A stretch of 64,000 nt of DNA from contig NZ_CP012036.1 of assembly GCF_001298445.1 (NCBI RefSeq), positions 3,687,351-3,751,350 on the forward strand, in the 5' to 3' direction. Below, piece by piece: positions 60,657 through 64,000 of the stretch. Made by a program: the position numbers and the translations under genes. The stretch is from Nostoc piscinale CENA21 (GTDB taxonomy: Bacteria > Cyanobacteriota > Cyanobacteriia > Cyanobacteriales > Nostocaceae). Positions within the stretch are counted from its first letter, which is position 1. Each line of letters starts with the position of its first letter. A model generated the notes under the pieces. The model was not told the DNA's origin, made no database searches, and saw only the letters and a program-made list of their open reading frames with translations.

Positions 60657-61448
60657 ATGGATTTGAAATTAGATAATAAGTCGGCGTTGGTTAGTGGTTC
60701 GACCACAGGTATTGGTTTTGCGATCGCTCAAACTTTAGCACAAGAAGGTGCAGCAGTAATTGTCAATGGTCGCAGTGAACAACGAGTCACTCAGGCGATT
60801 GACAAGATTAAGCAAACCACTCCTAATGCAAAAGTTACGGGTATTGTTGCCGATTTAGCGACAAAAGCTGGAGTTGAGGAAGTTTTTGCCCAAGTTCCGC
60901 AAGTTGATATCCTGATTAATAATCTGGGAATTTACGAACCGAAAGGATTTTTTGAGATTACTGATGAAGATTGGCTGCATATATTGGAAGTGAATGTACT
61001 TAGCGGAGTGCGTTTAAGTCGCAAATATCTGCAAAAGATGTTGGCACAAAACTGGGGACGAATAATTTTTATCTCCAGCGAGTCTGGTTTTCAAATACCT
61101 GTAGAAATGATTCACTATGGTGTGACGAAAACGGCTCAAGTTTCTCTTGCTAGGGGTTTAGCAGAAATGACTGTTGGTTCAGCCGTGACAGTAAATTCTG
61201 TGCTACCAGGGCCTACACGTTCAGAAGGCGTTGAGGAATTTATCAGCCAAATGGGAAAAGAAAAGGGACTCAGCGCCAGCGAAGTTGAGGCGGAATTTTT
61301 TCAAAAAGTACGTCCTAGTTCTCTTATCCAACGCTTTGCAACTAACGAAGAAGTCGCCACACTTGTAGCTTACCTTTCCAGTCCACTTGCGTCGGCTACA
61401 AATGGTGCGGCTGTGCGGGTTGATGGTGGCGTAATTCGGTCAATTTAG
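60657..61448 (+). CDS. SDR-family oxidoreductase
   Basis: A 263-aa protein with GAGGGG upstream. Rossmann motif VSGSTTGIGFAIA, NNLG, catalytic Ser (IFISSESG), YGVTK (YxxxK) and a C-terminal ATNGAAVRVDGGVIRSI. Classical NAD(P)H-dependent type; substrate unknown. It lies between trxA and a nitroreductase gene. Confidence 0.93.
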   Translation: MDLKLDNKSALVSGSTTGIGFAIAQTLAQEGAAVIVNGRSEQRVTQAIDKIKQTTPNAKVTGIVADLATKAGVEEVFAQVPQVDILINNLGIYEPKGFFEITDEDWLHILEVNVLSGVRLSRKYLQKMLAQNWGRIIFISSESGFQIPVEMIHYGVTKTAQVSLARGLAEMTVGSAVTVNSVLPGPTRSEGVEEFISQMGKEKGLSASEVEAEFFQKVRPSSLIQRFATNEEVATLVAYLSSPLASATNGAAVRVDGGVIRSI

Positions 61449-61677
61449 TGCTGAGTAATATAGCAGGGGACAGGTAATAGGTGACAAGTCTGTTGTTATC
61501 TCAGTTTGATTATTCACCAATGTACTAAGTATTTAGACTGACATCAATTTACTGCTGCTTTCTTCTGTCGATAGATATTTACGCCCAATAGGCAAATATT
61601 TACCAATAGTTAAATCTGCCAGTCAACAGGTAGCCAAATATATAATGCCTGTAACCTATCTTTCAGGGGAAAATCTC

Positions 61678-62343
61678 ATGAATCCGACCACTCAAACAAA
61701 AGCTCTTGATGTACCTACCGCTATTCTTCAGCGTCGTTCTATCAAAACTTTTAAAACAGACCCCATTGCACCAGAACTATTAAAGCAACTGGTAGAGTTA
61801 ACAGTAGCCGCACCTAGCAGCTTTAACATTCAAGACTGGCGAATTATTTTGGTGCAAGATGAAACGCAAAAGCAAGCTTTAGCTGCTGCATCTTGGAATC
61901 AAAAGCAAGTTATTGAAGCACCTGTAACTTTTGTGTTTGCGGCTGATTCTAGTGCTGGCGAACAAGATTTGACTCCGATATTAGAACAAGGATTACAAAC
62001 AGGTGCTTGGAATGAAGGCACAGTCAACTATTTTAGAAATTCTATTCCGCAATTCCAAGCTGGTTTAGGAGAAAAGCGCCGGGAATATGCCATCAAAGAT
62101 GCGATTATTGCTTCTACCCATTTAGTATTAGCGGCTGAAAGCTTGGGGTTATCAACTTGCTTTATGAATGGCTGGATTGAAGACAAAGTGAAAGAAGTAA
62201 TTGGTGCAGCAGATGATCCAAATTTAGCGATCGCTGTTATCGTTCCTGTAGGTTATGCCGCAGAACCTCGGTTAAATCCAGGCCGCTTACCATTTTCTTA
62301 CAACGTGTTTGTAGATAGAGTCGGTAATCCATATCAAGGGTAA
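61678..62343 (+). CDS. Nitroreductase family protein
   Basis: About 221 aa from ATG 61678, which has AGGGGAAAA upstream; an ATG at 61645 is in frame but lacks a ribosome site. FMN-binding pattern: AILQRRSIKTFKTDPIAPEL, TVAAPSSFNIQDWRII, then AAESLGLSTCFMNGW and VIVPVGYAAEP. It reduces nitro- or quinone-type compounds with NAD(P)H. Fits the thiol/xenobiotic theme of neighbouring genes. Confidence 0.93.
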   Translation: MNPTTQTKALDVPTAILQRRSIKTFKTDPIAPELLKQLVELTVAAPSSFNIQDWRIILVQDETQKQALAAASWNQKQVIEAPVTFVFAADSSAGEQDLTPILEQGLQTGAWNEGTVNYFRNSIPQFQAGLGEKRREYAIKDAIIASTHLVLAAESLGLSTCFMNGWIEDKVKEVIGAADDPNLAIAVIVPVGYAAEPRLNPGRLPFSYNVFVDRVGNPYQG

Positions 62344-62485
62344 AAATTAAGGGTGCAAGGGTGTGTGGGAAAGAATCAAGACTCAATAATCATGTAGACA
62401 AATCAATACACCCCTAAACCCCTACACCCCTACACCCAAACCTAAAAAGGGTTTCTACTCAGCACTTAAATGGGGAATCAAATTT

Positions 62486-63184
62486 ATGATTGAGCTTTAC
62501 TATTGGACAACGCCCAACGGTCATAAAATCACGATATTTCTAGAAGAAGCGGAAATCCCTTATAAAATTGTGCCTATTAATATTGGTGCTGGGGAGCAGT
62601 TTCAACCAGATTTTCTCAAGATTTCTCCTAACAATCGTATCCCGGCGATCGTTGACCATGAACCAGCCGATGGTGGTGCGCCAGTTTCAGTTTTTGAATC
62701 TGGGGCAATTTTGCTGTATTTAGCAGAAAAAACCGGGAAATTAATTCCTGCTGATCTCAGAAAGCGGGTAGAAGTGCTGCAATGGTTGTTCTGGCAAATG
62801 GCAGGTTTGGGGCCAATGGCTGGACAAAATCACCACTTTAGCAGCTATGCTCCTGAAAAAATTGAATATGCAATTAACCGCTATGTCAACGAAACGGGAC
62901 GCTTATATGCTGTGCTGAATAAGCAACTAGCAGATAAAGAATTCATTGCTGGCGATTATTCTATTGCAGATATCGCTGCTTATCCTTGGATTGTGCCTTA
63001 TGAACGGCAAAGTCAAAAACTAGAAGATTTTCCCAATATCCAACGCTGGTTTGAAACTATTAAAGCTCGTCCCGCCACAATTCGCGCCTACGAAAAAGCC
63101 GAAGCTTTCAAAAATCAAGCTTTAGATGTGGAAAAATCCCGTAATTTATTGTTTAACCAATCAGCAAAGACAGTGACACATTAA
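62486..63184 (+). CDS. Glutathione S-transferase, YfcG/Nu-type
   Basis: A 232-aa protein starting MIELYYWTTPNGHKITIFLE (thioredoxin-like N-domain with T/N near the thiol site), FESGAILLYLAEKTGKL, and an all-helical C-domain (YSIADIAAYPWIVPY). The pattern matches YfcG/Ure2-like enzymes with disulfide-bond reductase activity. It is the last of the run trxA-SDR-nitroreductase-GST. Confidence 0.93.
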   Translation: MIELYYWTTPNGHKITIFLEEAEIPYKIVPINIGAGEQFQPDFLKISPNNRIPAIVDHEPADGGAPVSVFESGAILLYLAEKTGKLIPADLRKRVEVLQWLFWQMAGLGPMAGQNHHFSSYAPEKIEYAINRYVNETGRLYAVLNKQLADKEFIAGDYSIADIAAYPWIVPYERQSQKLEDFPNIQRWFETIKARPATIRAYEKAEAFKNQALDVEKSRNLLFNQSAKTVTH

Positions 63185-63362
63185 ATTATTGAGTGGTGTA
63201 TGGGTTTAGGGGTGTCGGGTGTAAGGGAAAATCCGCACTCTTAACCCTTTACTGGCCTTAGCTGATATTGGGGATAATTTTCCCTACACATGGAATATTC
63301 CAATTCTGCTTGGCATTAAAAAGCCCCTCTCGCAGTCAAATATATTGATATATTTTCGCTAA

Positions 63363-64000
63363 CTATTTCCAAGAAGATAGGAGTGGAACTTGTGTTAATT
63401 CATGGCTGAGAATTTCATGAATGTAACCGTTAGTGGCGAGAATGCGTCCTGAGTTAATTTGTAAAGGACTACCATCATAAGCTGTGACTTTACCGCCTGC
63501 TTCTTGTAATAAAATGATGCCAGCGACTATATCCCAAGGTGACAGTCCGCGTTCCCAATAGCCATCGACACGACCACAGGCGACATAAGCCAAATCAATG
63601 GATGCTGAACCGCTACGTCTAACTCCTTGGGTAAGATGAGTCAAGTGACAAAATTCGGCATAATTATTATCTGAAGTTTCGCGGCGATCGTAAGCAAAGC
63701 CAGTTACTAATAAGCTTTTACGTAATTCATTGGTTTGAGAAACTTTGATGGGGCGACGGTTACGAGTTGCACCTAAACCAGCTGCCGCCTGAAATAATTC
63801 ATTATGTAGTGGGTCATAAATTACGCCTACCTGCGGCTTACCATTAATTAATAACCCAATAGAAACGGCAAAAAATGGATATTGGTGGGCATAGTTTGTC
63901 GTGCCATCTAAGGGATCGATCGCCCATAAAAATTCATTATCTTGATTGCCTATCTTACCTGATTCTTCTGCCAAAATAGAATGCTGCGGCAAATGACGGT
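63363..64000 (-). CDS. Inositol monophosphatase family protein (right-edge partial)
   Basis: The coding frame runs past position 64000, so the N-terminus is missing. Metal-binding motifs ILAEESG, WAIDPLDGTTNYAHQYPF and SPWDIVAGIILLQEAGG are typical of SuhB/IMPase enzymes. It dephosphorylates inositol phosphate or a related sugar phosphate using Mg2+. Confidence 0.94.
   Translation of the reverse strand, partial: RHLPQHSILAEESGKIGNQDNEFLWAIDPLDGTTNYAHQYPFFAVSIGLLINGKPQVGVIYDPLHNELFQAAAGLGATRNRRPIKVSQTNELRKSLLVTGFAYDRRETSDNNYAEFCHLTHLTQGVRRSGSASIDLAYVACGRVDGYWERGLSPWDIVAGIILLQEAGGKVTAYDGSPLQINSGRILATNGYIHEILSHELTQVPLLSSWK

Overview
The window is chromosomal DNA from a cyanobacterium, most likely a filamentous Nostocales-type strain. 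The evidence is the abundance of the HIP1 octamer GCGATCGC, heptanucleotide STRR repeats between genes, and typical cyanobacterial genes and gene orders: purC-Omp85-lpxC-fabZ-lpxA-lpxB, sqdB/sqdX, ycf46-ycf35, a GAF/GAF/PAS class III cyclase and a KGG stress protein. Species cannot be fixed from the sequence alone. Layout: 1-3150 holds an unassigned two-gene cassette, a DUF29 gene and a Uma2 gene. 3288-15029 holds a TonB-like protein, a lipase-like hydrolase, a divergent cytochrome b6-like protein overlapping an antiporter tail to tail, tRNA-Glu, a histidine-kinase-like gene followed by an SRPBCC gene, an RHH protein, an HNH nuclease and a polysaccharide deacetylase lipoprotein. 15603-18765 is a tRNA array of 31 tRNA-like units with no protein genes, covering all 20 amino acids. 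18780-30401 holds a TPR protein, a C5 DNA methyltransferase and the outer-membrane/lipid A block. 31329-41523 holds a cyclase, the sulfolipid genes sqdX and sqdB separated by a toxin/antitoxin-like relic, and ycf46-ycf35. 41799-51078 is a run of small, stress or signalling genes including a two-component system. 51182-58998 includes a caspase-EAL fusion. 59093-64000 has recR, an ArsR/thioredoxin divergent pair heading a redox gene run (thioredoxin, SDR, nitroreductase, GST) and the end of an inositol monophosphatase gene.

The strongest candidate for an unusual system is the tRNA array. It sits behind a promoter carrying three 11-bp-spaced TGTAGT direct repeats and a 64-aa ORF. Many units carry an encoded CCA end, unlike the stand-alone tRNA-Glu at 8939. 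All five units with leucine anticodons have short, class-I-type variable regions. One leucine unit is split in its T arm by a REP-like palindrome, and at least one other unit is degenerate. Large cyanobacterial tRNA arrays are an already known class (for example on an Anabaena PCC 7120 plasmid); the details here are what deserve attention.

A second candidate is the 754-aa protein at 55179-57443, which joins a caspase domain, a canonical EF-hand loop, a GAF-like middle and an apparently complete EAL (c-di-GMP phosphodiesterase) domain.

Several genes are broken. The cyclase, ycf46 and a small secreted protein each have an 8-nt poly(A) (or T) run where 7 would restore the frame. A repeat protein has two compensating indels, and a Uma2 gene has a repeat insertion plus a 1-nt deletion. 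Sequencing error, genuine decay and transcriptional slippage cannot be told apart from the sequence alone.
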